In this document: positions 1 to 7,757 of the stretch, piece by piece
Layout: the number at the start of each line of letters is the position of its first letter
Position numbering within the stretch: the stretch's first letter is position 1
Assembly: GCA_944325895.1 (NCBI GenBank)
Contig: CALVCA010000010.1
Span: 1-50,647, forward strand
Source of the DNA: Candidatus Gastranaerophilales bacterium
GTDB lineage: Bacteria; Cyanobacteriota; Vampirovibrionia; Gastranaerophilales; Gastranaerophilaceae
Length of the DNA stretch: 50,647 nt
Reading direction: 5' to 3'
Program-made: the position numbers and the translations under genes
Notes under the pieces: model-generated
Seen by the model: the letters and a program-made list of their open reading frames with translations, nothing else
The model's database searches: none
Told to the model about the DNA's origin: nothing

Positions 1-120
1 GCCGAAGGTGCTACGCACGTAGGTACGTTTGACAACAATCATCGTGCCGCTTTCACCCTCGCCGAAGGTGCTACGCACGTAAGTATGTCTAACAACAATC
101 ATCATGCTGCATTCACTTTG
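1..120 (+). repeat. 60-bp tandem duplication over a prepilin start
   Basis: Bases 1-60 and 61-120 are two diverged copies of one 60-bp unit (10 mismatches by eye). Each copy starts with GCCGAAGGTGCTACGCACGTA and ends in codons for AAFTL(A/AE), so the prepilin cleavage signature is encoded twice in one open frame. The first 21 bases match the repeat found inside the prepilin locus at 7.0 kb. The frame is open to the window edge, so the true start of the gene may lie outside. Confidence 0.85.
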
Positions 121-780
121 GCAGAGGTTCTAATTACCCTCGGGATTATTGGTGTCGTTGCGGCTTTGACTATCCCTTCACTTATATATAAATATCAAAC
201 GGCAGTTTTAGAAAGTCAGTTTAAAAAACAATACTCACAGCTTTCGCAGGCACTTATGATGATGTACAGAGATAAGGGTGTGGCTTTGACTCCTAAAAAT
301 TTGCCAAGATACGCATTTTCTGATTATTTTAAATCCTATTTTAATGTTATAAAAGATTGCGGGAATGTCAATATAAACACTAAGGGCTGTATAACTTATT
401 CACCGAGTGAAGATAATGTATATAACATGACTTTATATAAATCTTATACAGGCAGCTCTATAAATTTTGGTTTTATGGATGACGGTGCTTTAATTTTAAA
501 GGATGGAACCACTTTAATGTTTGAACAGGGTTCGCAAGCTGAAGTCGTTGGATATTTTTTAATTGGAATTGATGTGAATGGATTTATGAAAGGTCCAAAT
601 AGATTTGGACATGATGTATTTGTTTTCAAAGTTGATGCTTCCGGTAATTTGATGAGGACAAAAGACACAATGGTCAGAGAAATTTGTGATAAAAATTCAA
701 CTTCAGATCTTAATGGCTATGGTTGTGCAATATATGCCCTAACTCAAAAAGACTATTTTAAAAATCTGCCAAAGACATGA
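85..780 (+). CDS. Type IV prepilin-like / pseudopilin protein
   Basis: This is a 231-aa protein with a short N-terminus, the signature AAFTLAEVLITLGIIG and a hydrophobic helix up to about residue 32. This is the class III signal processed by prepilin peptidase in type IV pilus, type II secretion and competence systems, and the cleaved protein would sit in the inner membrane or a pseudopilus. The C-terminal half carries DVNGFMKGPNRFGHD, a motif shared with the other prepilins of the window and possibly a calcium-binding loop by analogy with GspG. The ATG at 85 is the first in frame, but the frame stays open to base 1 through the 60-bp duplication, so a longer N-terminus is possible. No assembly genes are nearby, so the machine it serves cannot be named. 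Confidence 0.85.
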   Translation: MSNNNHHAAFTLAEVLITLGIIGVVAALTIPSLIYKYQTAVLESQFKKQYSQLSQALMMMYRDKGVALTPKNLPRYAFSDYFKSYFNVIKDCGNVNINTKGCITYSPSEDNVYNMTLYKSYTGSSINFGFMDDGALILKDGTTLMFEQGSQAEVVGYFLIGIDVNGFMKGPNRFGHDVFVFKVDASGNLMRTKDTMVREICDKNSTSDLNGYGCAIYALTQKDYFKNLPKT

Positions 781-814
781 AAATCTAAAACATTTGCAAT
801 GCCGCAAGAATTAT

Positions 815-834
815 CTGTTTTTATACAAAAACAG
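815..834 (+). terminator. Stem-loop after the first prepilin gene
   Basis: CTGTTTTTATACAAAAACAG forms a perfect short hairpin 35 bases after the stop codon. There is no clear U-tract, so termination is only a possibility. Confidence 0.3.
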
Positions 835-945
835 GTAAACATCGCTTCAATTATACCAAAATCACTTAATATTCTCGCCTTCTAAATTTAAAAAAACAAT
901 AACGATTTTTTTATGCTAAAATTTTACTCATAAGGAGTATAAAAA

Positions 946-1911
946 ATGAAAGCTGTAGTATTTGATAAAGAACTAAAATTAGTAAACGATTATAAAAAAC
1001 CCGTACCGCAAAAGGGTGAAGCTTTAATACGGGTGACATTAGCCGGAATTTGCAACACGGATTATGAGATAACAAAAGGTTATATGGGTTATTCAGGAAT
1101 TTTGGGTCATGAAGCAGTAGGAATTGTTGAAGAAATTAACGACCCTGATCAATCTCTTTTAGGCAAACGAGTTGTTTCGGAAATAAGTTACGGCTGCAAA
1201 GATCCAAACTGTCCGTATTGTGCCGAAAAATTATATCGCCATTGTCCCGGACGTCATACATTGGGTATTTGGAGAAAAGACGGCTGTTTTGCCGAGTATT
1301 TCACAATGCCTTTGGAAGTTTTATTTGAAGTTCCAAATAATGTTGATGATAAACAGGCGGTTTTTGTAGAGCCTTTAGCTGCTGCATGCGAAATAACCGA
1401 ACAGCTTCACATAAAACCGTTTGAAAAAACAGTCGTCTTAGGTGACGGCAAACTCGGACTTATTACGGCATTAACTTTAAATGCACAAAATATTGATGTT
1501 ATTTTAGTCGGAAAACACCAAAACAAACTTGATATCGCAAAAGCTCAGGGTGTTGAAACTTCTTTACTTGAAAATTTTGAAATTGAAAAGAAATATGATG
1601 TAGTTGTAGAAGCTACAGGCTCTATATCAGGGTTTGAAACAGCTATGGCTCTGACAAAACCAAGAGGAACTCTTGTTTTAAAAAGTACTGTTGCAGCATC
1701 AAAAGAATTCAACTTAGCCCCGATTGTTATTGATGAAATAACTGTTTTAGGCTCACGCTGCGGACAATTCGGTGCAGCTTTAAGGCTGTTAAAATCCCAT
1801 AAAATTGACTTCACACCGCTAATTTCGGCTGAATATCCGGTTGACAAGGCTATTGAAGCTTTTGAAGCAAATAAACAAAAAGAAACATTAAAAGTTTTGT
1901 TAAAATTCTGA
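946..1911 (+). CDS. Zinc-dependent medium-chain alcohol dehydrogenase family protein
   Basis: This 321-aa protein belongs to the MDR/zinc alcohol dehydrogenase family and would oxidise or reduce an alcohol, polyol or amino alcohol with NAD(P). The catalytic zinc ligands C36 and H55-E56 (GHEAVG) are present, as is a structural zinc lobe with C84, C89, C92 and C100. The Rossmann fingerprint near residue 145 is VLGDGKLGL, a GxGxxG variant. It is slightly short for the family (usually 340-350 aa). The start has a good ribosome site (AAGGAG), and a TGCTAAAAT extended -10 lies at 914-922. The substrate cannot be told from sequence. The next gene, a permease, begins 36 bases downstream with its own promoter. 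Confidence 0.85.
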   Translation: MKAVVFDKELKLVNDYKKPVPQKGEALIRVTLAGICNTDYEITKGYMGYSGILGHEAVGIVEEINDPDQSLLGKRVVSEISYGCKDPNCPYCAEKLYRHCPGRHTLGIWRKDGCFAEYFTMPLEVLFEVPNNVDDKQAVFVEPLAAACEITEQLHIKPFEKTVVLGDGKLGLITALTLNAQNIDVILVGKHQNKLDIAKAQGVETSLLENFEIEKKYDVVVEATGSISGFETAMALTKPRGTLVLKSTVAASKEFNLAPIVIDEITVLGSRCGQFGAALRLLKSHKIDFTPLISAEYPVDKAIEAFEANKQKETLKVLLKF

Positions 1912-1912
1912 T

Positions 1913-1941
1913 TTGCCTAAATTGATTTTTTAGAATAAAAT
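1913..1941 (+). promoter_or_regulatory. Promoter of the LptF/G gene (predicted leaderless)
   Basis: TTGCCT (1913-1918), a 17-bp spacer and TAAAAT (1936-1941) end 6 bases before the ATG at 1948. Transcription would start at or next to the A of the start codon, and no Shine-Dalgarno is present. Confidence 0.6.
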
Positions 1942-1947
1942 AACTAT

Positions 1948-3072
1948 ATGTTGAATAGCTTGGTCAACAAAATAAAAAATATAACTTTACTTGATACATA
2001 TATCCTCAAACAGATTATTGAAATGTTTTTGATGGGAGTATGTGTATTCACATCAATAATTTTTGCATCCGACACATTTATAACACTTATAAAACAGATT
2101 TCACTATTTGGGATACCGTTTAACGTCGCATTGATGATGATAATACTTAATTTACCGTCTGTCGTTGTTATGACTATACCTATGGGAGTTTTACTTTCAA
2201 CTGTAATGACTTTAAACGGATTGAGCCTCAAATCCGAAATTACTGTTATGCGAGCCTGCGGCATTGGTCTAAACCGTATAGCAAAACCTATTTTTATATT
2301 TGCTATATTAATGTCATTATTCAGTTTTTTTATCAACGAAAGTATTGTACCTGTTATGACTAAGCAATCAAAAGATTTGGCTTTATGGGCATTAGGACAA
2401 AAAAATATACCTGACGGAAAACAAAATTTTGTATTTAAAGAACTCGGTGACGGCGGTTTCTTAAAAAGATTATTTTACGTAGGTTACTGCAAAGACAAAG
2501 TTTTGTATAATATAACAGTTTTGGACACCTCAAAAGAAGGTACTATACAAGTTTTACAAGCACGTGAAGGCAAAACATCACCTGAAGGATGGAACTTTGA
2601 AAAGGGTGCTTTATATACGGTTGATAACGAAGGTAAAGTTTTAAACACTACTCTATTTGATGATTCCAAAATCAAATTCGGACTTGATATGACAAAAGAG
2701 TTAAATAAAAATGTTGCCAAAGAAATGAATTTTACAAAACTTTTGAAATATCTTGCAACAACAAATATACAACCTGAACAAAAACGTGTCATAGTAATTG
2801 AACTCTTTGATAAAATTGCACTGCCAATAACAACAATTGCTCTTGTTTTAATCGGTGTACCGTTAGCGATTACACCGCCAAGGGTACGTTATAACCGTGG
2901 GTTTTTATTCAGTATTTTAATCATATTTGTATATTATTTAATAAGAGCTCTTTCCATATCATTTGGCGAAGCCGGAACCCTATCACCATTTTTAGCAGCT
3001 TGGATGCCTAATATTGTTTTAACAATTTGGGGTGCTGCACTTTATTACAAAAAAGTCTTTACTATTGAATAA
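1948..3072 (+). CDS. LptF/LptG family permease (lipopolysaccharide export)
   Basis: This 374-aa membrane protein has the layout of the YjgP/YjgQ (LptF/LptG) family. A transmembrane segment near residues 25-50 and two more between about 60 and 130 are followed by a periplasmic domain of roughly 140 residues, then three C-terminal transmembrane segments. LptF and LptG form the membrane part of the LptB2FG ABC transporter, which lifts LPS out of the inner membrane towards the LptA bridge. The family match is from overall pattern, including SEITVMRACGIG in the coupling region. Only one such gene is seen here and no lptB is nearby. The ATG follows its promoter by 6 bases without a ribosome binding site. 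Confidence 0.85.
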   Translation: MLNSLVNKIKNITLLDTYILKQIIEMFLMGVCVFTSIIFASDTFITLIKQISLFGIPFNVALMMIILNLPSVVVMTIPMGVLLSTVMTLNGLSLKSEITVMRACGIGLNRIAKPIFIFAILMSLFSFFINESIVPVMTKQSKDLALWALGQKNIPDGKQNFVFKELGDGGFLKRLFYVGYCKDKVLYNITVLDTSKEGTIQVLQAREGKTSPEGWNFEKGALYTVDNEGKVLNTTLFDDSKIKFGLDMTKELNKNVAKEMNFTKLLKYLATTNIQPEQKRVIVIELFDKIALPITTIALVLIGVPLAITPPRVRYNRGFLFSILIIFVYYLIRALSISFGEAGTLSPFLAAWMPNIVLTIWGAALYYKKVFTIE

Positions 3073-3112
3073 TTTCCTCTTTTTGAATGTGAAAAATTTC
3101 ATATTTTTATCG

Positions 3113-3118
3113 TACAAT
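3113..3118 (+). promoter_or_regulatory. -10 element of the 3125 gene (predicted leaderless)
   Basis: TACAAT ends 6 bases before the ATG at 3125. The matching -35 region (TGAAAA near 3090) is weak. No Shine-Dalgarno is seen. Confidence 0.4.
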
Positions 3119-3124
3119 TAGGGT

Positions 3125-3754
3125 ATGAATAACAACGAAAACTTTTTCAATGTAAATCCAATACAATCGGTTCAGCAAAATCCTTTTACGGGTTCAAACA
3201 ATCTAACAGAAGAACCCAAATCGACAAATCCTAACCAAAACCGCCTGAACGGATACGATTCGACTATCTTAAACAATAAAACAATGCCTGATCAAAAATT
3301 GTCTTTAGAGTTTAAAATCAATGAAAAACAAAAAGCCCTAACCGATATAAACGGAAAAATAAGAAATGCGGAATTGTACGGTACACAAACGGAAGTTTTA
3401 AGTCTTAGAGTAAAAAAACAGCGTCTTGAACAGGAATTAATTGAATTAAACAGACAAAATGCAACCGGCACAAAAAAGAGCCTGACCGGTGAAATTATTG
3501 AAATTCCGTTGATAAAAAAAGCTCAAACATTTTTTTCAAGAAAAGTTTTGGCGAAAGTATCCAAAAAATTCAACTCTATAGTATTTTTGGGGGATTCGCT
3601 TGCACAGCTTTCTGAAATAAACAAAAGCATTGATGCTTTAATGGAAATGAAAGTACCGTACGGTGAAAAAAATGATAATTATGAAAAATTAACGGAATAT
3701 TTGGCTAAAGCAAACAAACTGCATTCCAAAATCGCCAAAACTTTTGCAAAATAG
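3125..3754 (+). CDS. Hypothetical protein with coiled coil
   Basis: I do not recognise a family for this 209-aa protein. The first 55 residues are rich in Asn, Gln and Pro and look disordered. Residues about 60-115 have a strong heptad-like pattern of charged and Leu/Ile residues (KINEKQKALTDINGKIRNAE onward) and should form a coiled coil. A basic stretch (KKAQTFFSRKVLAKVSKKF) follows, then a helical C-terminus. There is no signal peptide or membrane segment, so it is probably cytoplasmic. It lies between the LptF/G permease and gatA, each with its own promoter, so the context does not suggest a function. Confidence 0.6.
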   Translation: MNNNENFFNVNPIQSVQQNPFTGSNNLTEEPKSTNPNQNRLNGYDSTILNNKTMPDQKLSLEFKINEKQKALTDINGKIRNAELYGTQTEVLSLRVKKQRLEQELIELNRQNATGTKKSLTGEIIEIPLIKKAQTFFSRKVLAKVSKKFNSIVFLGDSLAQLSEINKSIDALMEMKVPYGEKNDNYEKLTEYLAKANKLHSKIAKTFAK

Positions 3755-3926
3755 GCTTAATAGTCCTTTTCAATTATTCATTTATAAGCTTAAAATCCGT
3801 TCCTGACTCATCTTCTAGAAATTTTGAAAATTCCGAAAATTTTAACCCCATTGGAAATAAATTCTATTTACAAGCATATATTTTTATCATACAATTATCG
3901 TATAAGATAGCTTTTAAGGAGAAAAT

Positions 3927-5390
3927 ATGAACGAGCTTTTGAAAAAAACGGCAAAAGAACAATCCCAAGCCTTGATGAATAAAGAAATTTCTGCTGTTGA
4001 ACTTACCAAAGCAGCTTTGGACAGAATAAAAAAAATTGACGAAAAATTAGGTGCATTTAATTCGCTAACAGAAGAAACAGCACTTGAAACAGCAAAAAAA
4101 GTAGATGAAAAAATAGCACATGGCGAAGAATTGCCGCTTTTGGCAGGTATTCCTTTGGCATTAAAAGATAACATGAATTTAATCGGTTCAAGAACAACCG
4201 CCTCAAGCAAAATTTTGGAAAACTTTGTATCGCCTTACAATGCAACAATAACTCAAAAATTACTTGATAATCTTGTTCCTATTCTAGGTAAAGCTAACCT
4301 GGACGAATTTGCAATGGGTTCATCAAACGAAAACTCAGCATTTAAAAAAGTTCACAACCCGTGGGATTTAAATAAAGTTCCCGGAGGATCCTCAGGCGGT
4401 TCCGCTGCAAGCGTTGCAGCGTGCGAAGTCACTTTGTCGCTCGGTTCTGATACAGGCGGTTCAATCCGTTTACCGGCATCATTTTGCGGAATCGTCGGTA
4501 TGAAACCTACTTACGGACGTGTTTCAAGATACGGACTTATCGCCTTTGCATCTTCACTTGATCAAATCGGACCTTTTGCAAGAACGGTTGAAGATGCTGC
4601 AAATCTTTTGGAAGTTATTTCAGGTTATGACCCTAAAGATTCAACATCTCTGAATATACCTAAAGAACAATACTCAAAAAGCCTCAATAACGACATAAAA
4701 GGCTTAAAAGTCGGTGTTATAAAAGAACTTATGTCGGAAGGTTTGTCCGAAGATGTTCAAAAAGCTGTTGAAAATGCCATTGAATGCTACAAAAAATTAG
4801 GGGCTGAAATTGTTGAAATTTCTCTGCCTAATTTAAAACACTCAATCGGAATTTATTACATACTTGCAACGGCAGAATGTTCATCAAATTTGGCACGCTT
4901 TGACGGTGTCAGATACGGTTACAGAACACCTGATGCGAAAAATTTAATGGAAATGTATACCAAAACCCGTGCGGAAGGCTTCGGCCCTGAAGTTAAACGC
5001 CGTATAATGCTCGGAACTTATGCATTAAGCTCAGGTTACTATGATGCTTATTACAAAAAAGCTCAACAAATGAGAGCTCTTGTAACTCGTGACTTTATTG
5101 AAGCATTTAAAAAAGCTGATATATTAATTTCACCAACATGCCCGAATACTGCATTTGAATTGGGTGCAAAATCCAATGATCCTTTGGCAATGTATTTGAC
5201 TGATATTGCGACAATCAGTGCAAACCTTGCAGGTATTCCGGGATTAAGCGTTCCGGCAGGATTTGATAAAGACGGTATGCCAATCGGATTACAAATTCTT
5301 GCCCCGCAAATGCAAGAAGCTAAATTGTTTAATGCAGCTCATAAATTTGAACGTGCTAATGATTATTACACCAAATTAGCAGATATTTAA
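3927..5390 (+). CDS. gatA: Aspartyl/glutamyl-tRNA amidotransferase subunit A
   Basis: This 487-aa amidase-signature protein is the glutaminase subunit of GatCAB, which converts Glu-tRNA(Gln) and Asp-tRNA(Asn) to the correct aminoacyl-tRNAs. The catalytic Ser-cisSer-Lys triad is visible as K80 (LALKDN), S155 in GGSSGGSA and S179 in GSDTGGSIR. Length and motifs match the family throughout. The start is supported by AAGGAG 8-9 bases upstream. gatB and gatC are not in the window, so the subunits are unlinked. A two-gene HEPN/MNT toxin-antitoxin module follows 11 bases later and may be co-transcribed. Confidence 0.97.
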   Translation: MNELLKKTAKEQSQALMNKEISAVELTKAALDRIKKIDEKLGAFNSLTEETALETAKKVDEKIAHGEELPLLAGIPLALKDNMNLIGSRTTASSKILENFVSPYNATITQKLLDNLVPILGKANLDEFAMGSSNENSAFKKVHNPWDLNKVPGGSSGGSAASVAACEVTLSLGSDTGGSIRLPASFCGIVGMKPTYGRVSRYGLIAFASSLDQIGPFARTVEDAANLLEVISGYDPKDSTSLNIPKEQYSKSLNNDIKGLKVGVIKELMSEGLSEDVQKAVENAIECYKKLGAEIVEISLPNLKHSIGIYYILATAECSSNLARFDGVRYGYRTPDAKNLMEMYTKTRAEGFGPEVKRRIMLGTYALSSGYYDAYYKKAQQMRALVTRDFIEAFKKADILISPTCPNTAFELGAKSNDPLAMYLTDIATISANLAGIPGLSVPAGFDKDGMPIGLQILAPQMQEAKLFNAAHKFERANDYYTKLADI

Positions 5391-5401
5391 CGGGGTGCTG
5401 A

Positions 5402-5809
5402 ATGAATACCGAGTATCTTGAAAGATGTATTGAAACTCTTGAAAAATCATACCAAATGATAAAAACGGTTGAAGAAGGCTCTATTGACTATGAAATGTAC
5501 CGTAATTCTTTGGTAAAAAGCTTTGAAATCACATTGGATCAAAGCGGAAAACTTTTAAGAAAATACCTGCTTCCGTTTTTTTCAAGTAAAAAATCCGTTG
5601 ATGCTTTATCTTTTAAAGATTTATTCCGGCAAGCTAATAAACACTCTATCTTAGAAGAAGACGAAGTAATACGCTGGTTTATGTATCGTGATAACCGTAA
5701 TAATACTGCTCACGATTACGGCAGAGCTTTTGCTGAAGAAACCCTAAAATTAATGGAGTCTTTTATAAAAGATGTATATCATCTTAAGGATATTATAAAT
5801 AATGGCTGA
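5402..5809 (+). CDS. HEPN-domain toxin of a HEPN/MNT module (HepT-like)
   Basis: This all-helical 135-aa protein resembles the HI0074/HepT family. The key motif RX4HXY is intact: R99, H104 and Y106 in RNNTAHDY. In characterised HEPN/MNT pairs the R and H form the RNase site, and the Tyr is the residue modified by the partner nucleotidyltransferase to silence the toxin. It lies 11 bases after gatA and overlaps the partner gene by 8 bases, the usual toxin-antitoxin arrangement. Members with this fold have also been named nucleotidyltransferase substrate-binding proteins. The toxin role is inferred from motif and partner. Confidence 0.8.
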   Translation: MNTEYLERCIETLEKSYQMIKTVEEGSIDYEMYRNSLVKSFEITLDQSGKLLRKYLLPFFSSKKSVDALSFKDLFRQANKHSILEEDEVIRWFMYRDNRNNTAHDYGRAFAEETLKLMESFIKDVYHLKDIINNG

Positions 5810-6116
5810 ATTATTTATAAAACCTGAATATTTCAAAATGCTGACAGATATTTTTGACAGCTATTGTCCAAATGCCGAAATTTGGGCTTACGGAAGCAGA
5901 ATAAAGAATGAAGCACATCAAGGCAGTGATTTGGATTTGGTGGTTAAAAATTTCAATGCTAAAGACAAAACTATTTTTGAATTAAAAAATCTCATCTCTG
6001 ACAGTAATATCCCATTTATCGTTGATATACATGAATTTAATCAATTGCCCGAATCTTTCCAAAAAGAAATCGAAAAAAATTATATTGTTATTTATAACTC
6101 TACTTTTTTTAACTGA
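5802..6116 (+). CDS. Minimal nucleotidyltransferase antitoxin (MntA-like)
   Basis: This 104-aa protein has the minimal nucleotidyltransferase motif GSX10DXD (G31, S32, D43, D45), a third acidic residue in IVDIHEF near residue 72, and little else. Such MNT proteins pair with HEPN toxins, and studied examples transfer AMP units from ATP to a tyrosine of the toxin. Its start codon lies within the end of the HEPN gene (8-base overlap), so translation is probably coupled. All catalytic residues needed for activity appear present. Confidence 0.82.
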   Translation: MAELFIKPEYFKMLTDIFDSYCPNAEIWAYGSRIKNEAHQGSDLDLVVKNFNAKDKTIFELKNLISDSNIPFIVDIHEFNQLPESFQKEIEKNYIVIYNSTFFN

Positions 6117-6144
6117 TTGATTTTATATAAAAATTTATTAAAAT
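6117..6144 (+). promoter_or_regulatory. Promoter of the 6151 gene (predicted leaderless)
   Basis: TTGATT (6117-6122), a 16-bp spacer and TAAAAT (6139-6144) end 6 bases before the ATG at 6151. The -35 overlaps the stop codon of the MNT gene. No ribosome binding site is present. Confidence 0.55.
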
Positions 6145-6150
6145 AAAGTT

Positions 6151-6714
6151 ATGAAAAAAATATTAATAACATTATTTTTTATATTTTGTGCAGCGGCGGT
6201 TACGGCAAAAGATGTTGATTATGAACAAGTTTACCGTGATTTGGACGTTCCGACGCATTCATATGTCCACGGCATTGACCCCGGTGAATATTATGATATG
6301 AAAGACACAAGCTGGTCGCCTTATCCGCTGTTTAGACTTACAAGTCCGCTATTTTTCAAAACTATTACGATTCAGCCAGGATATTATCTTCTAACACCAC
6401 GTGAACACGAAGGCAAATGGTATATGTTATTTAAAGAACAGGGAAAAATTAAATATATAATCCCTGTTTATGAAAGAGATGTGACTCCTGAATTTTTCTA
6501 TGACGAAAATTTACCAAAACCAAAACTTACATGGTCGCAAAAAGTACATTTAAAAACTCTTGATTGGGTTGGAAGAACTTTCCCGAAAGCAAAACGAAAA
6601 CCAGCCCCTCAAACATATCTTGAAGCAACTGATTTAGATAACAATTTTTTATCACTTGTTGTCTATTGGGGTGCTCATAAATATTATATGGTTTTCAGAA
6701 CTGTTGAACTTTAA
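6151..6714 (+). CDS. Hypothetical secreted/periplasmic protein
   Basis: This 187-aa protein starts with a typical signal peptide (MKKILITLFFIFCAAAVTAK, cleavage after about residue 19), so it is exported. I recognise no domain in the mature part. It is rich in Tyr, Trp and Pro (for example PGEYYDMKDTSWSPYPLFRL) with alternating hydrophobic residues, suggesting a small beta-rich fold. No lipobox Cys and no further membrane segment are seen. It has its own promoter with no 5' leader and stands alone between the toxin-antitoxin pair and a prepilin locus. Confidence 0.65.
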   Translation: MKKILITLFFIFCAAAVTAKDVDYEQVYRDLDVPTHSYVHGIDPGEYYDMKDTSWSPYPLFRLTSPLFFKTITIQPGYYLLTPREHEGKWYMLFKEQGKIKYIIPVYERDVTPEFFYDENLPKPKLTWSQKVHLKTLDWVGRTFPKAKRKPAPQTYLEATDLDNNFLSLVVYWGAHKYYMVFRTVEL

Positions 6715-6748
6715 GTAAAACTTTTTCAACAATCAGTTTTTTTAAAGC

Positions 6749-6777
6749 TTGACAAATTATAGGAAATAATATTTAAT
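6749..6777 (+). promoter_or_regulatory. Promoter of the poly-C prepilin leader (first copy)
   Basis: TTGACA (6749-6754), a 17-bp spacer and TTTAAT (6772-6777) precede the leader ORF at 6799, which has AAGGAG at 6786-6791. The same promoter and ribosome site recur at 44907-44935. Confidence 0.65.
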
Positions 6778-6798
6778 TAAGGAAAAAGGAGTTAAGAG

Positions 6799-6858
6799 AT
6801 GAAAACTATTGAAATAAAAGCGGATAAGATAGTCGCCCCCCCCCTATGGCACGCTTGA
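6799..6858 (+). CDS. Leader ORF ending in a C9 tract before a prepilin gene
   Basis: The frame encodes MKTIEIKADKIVAPPLWHA and stops. It has a strong ribosome site (AAGGAG, 7-base spacing) and a good promoter. The codons for APP lie in nine consecutive C at 6836-6844. With ten C the frame would not stop but read on through the ATG at 6846 into the prepilin ORF. A nearly identical leader stands before the prepilin at 45 kb. Reasonable readings are a phase-variable N-terminus, a -1 ribosomal or transcriptional slippage site, or a homopolymer sequencing error. Confidence 0.6.
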   Translation: MKTIEIKADKIVAPPLWHA

Positions 6859-7757
6859 CTAGTGCCTTTTTGGCTGTTTTTGGAAGTTTATTCCACACAA
6901 CACGTAACTTTGGACGTAAAAATTATTTTAATAAAGTTACCAGGGCATTATGCCAAAATAAGTTTTTAATGAACTTATTCCACACAACACGTCATCCTGA
7001 GCGGAGCGGTGCTACGCACGTAGACACATTAGGTTTGCCTTCTATACGTCATCCTGAGGCTTTAGCCGAAGGTGCTACGCACGTAAGTATGTTTGACAAA
7101 AATCGTTGTGCCGCTTTCACGTTAGCTGAGGTTCTTATCACCCTCGGGATTATAGGAATTGTTGCCGCTTTGACTATTCCGACGTTAGTTAAAAATTATG
7201 AAAAATTTGTTTTAGAAACTAAATTCAAAAAAGCTAAATCCGTATTATTCCAAACAATAAAATTATGGCAAATTGACGAAAATAATATTTTGACAAATCC
7301 TTATCATTTTAATGATGATATTGTTCTTAGGGATTATTTACTCAAATATCTCAAAGGAAACATCGTACAGACTCCCGCTGAATTAAAACCATATTTCACT
7401 TCTATAAAAAATTCTACTACAGAAATACATTATTGCCCTGTAAGCTGCTGCTTACATCCGTTGTATAACAACAGAATGATTGAAACTTCTGATGGAATTA
7501 TGTATGGAGCTTGTGCTAGAGATAATGTAATACATTTTTATTTTGATTTAAACGGCTATTACAAAGGTCCAAATAAATGGGGTATAGATTTATTTGACTT
7601 TGATTATGATAATGAAAATAAATTGTATATGTTTCAATGTGCGAGCTTTTATTGTACTAATTATTTTGATAGGACACCAACCAACGTTAATGACGGGTTG
7701 GGATGTACAGCCTGTGCATCAAAACATCGTGACTATTTTAAAAAGATAGATTGGTAA
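6846..7757 (+). CDS. Prepilin-like protein with repeat-derived long N-terminus
   Basis: The open frame of 303 aa holds a prepilin signature (CAAFTLAEVLITLGIIGIV) only at about residue 88, against 5-25 for normal prepilins. The 87 residues before it come from the leader cassette (FGRKNYFNKVTRALCQNKF, shared with the 45-kb locus) and from two interspersed repeat units translated as RHPERSGATHV and RHPEALAEGATHV. The ATG at 6846 directly follows the poly-C tract and has no ribosome site. The ATG at 7087 (MFDKN) would give a normal 222-aa prepilin but also lacks a clear site. The C-terminal region has DLNGYYKGPNKWGID, the family motif, and several Cys. The real start is unresolved, and expression may need the upstream leader to be in frame. 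Confidence 0.75.
   Translation: MARLTSAFLAVFGSLFHTTRNFGRKNYFNKVTRALCQNKFLMNLFHTTRHPERSGATHVDTLGLPSIRHPEALAEGATHVSMFDKNRCAAFTLAEVLITLGIIGIVAALTIPTLVKNYEKFVLETKFKKAKSVLFQTIKLWQIDENNILTNPYHFNDDIVLRDYLLKYLKGNIVQTPAELKPYFTSIKNSTTEIHYCPVSCCLHPLYNNRMIETSDGIMYGACARDNVIHFYFDLNGYYKGPNKWGIDLFDFDYDNENKLYMFQCASFYCTNYFDRTPTNVNDGLGCTACASKHRDYFKKIDW
6888..6992 (+). repeat. 18-bp direct repeats flanking three hairpins
   Basis: TTATTCCACACAACACGT occurs at 6888-6905 and 6975-6992. Between them are three inverted repeats: TAACTTT/AAAGTTA (6905-6911 with 6933-6939), GGCATTATGCC (6944-6954), and TAAGTT/AACTTA (6959-6964 with 6972-6977). The copy of this cassette at 45 kb keeps the second and partly the third, and lacks the direct repeat. 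Confidence 0.7.
6990..7085 (+). repeat. Two REP-like interspersed repeat units
   Basis: Unit 1 (6990-7022) and unit 2 (7047-7085) share CGTCATCCTGAG at the left and GGTGCTACGCACGTA at the right. Unit 2 has an internal palindrome GGCTTTAGCC, and GTGCTACGCAC forms a small hairpin. The right part recurs at 1-21 and 61-81, and as a decayed copy (CCGAAGGTGCTGCTTAAGTATG on the minus strand) near 40928-40949. All copies lie immediately before prepilin signatures. Confidence 0.75.
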
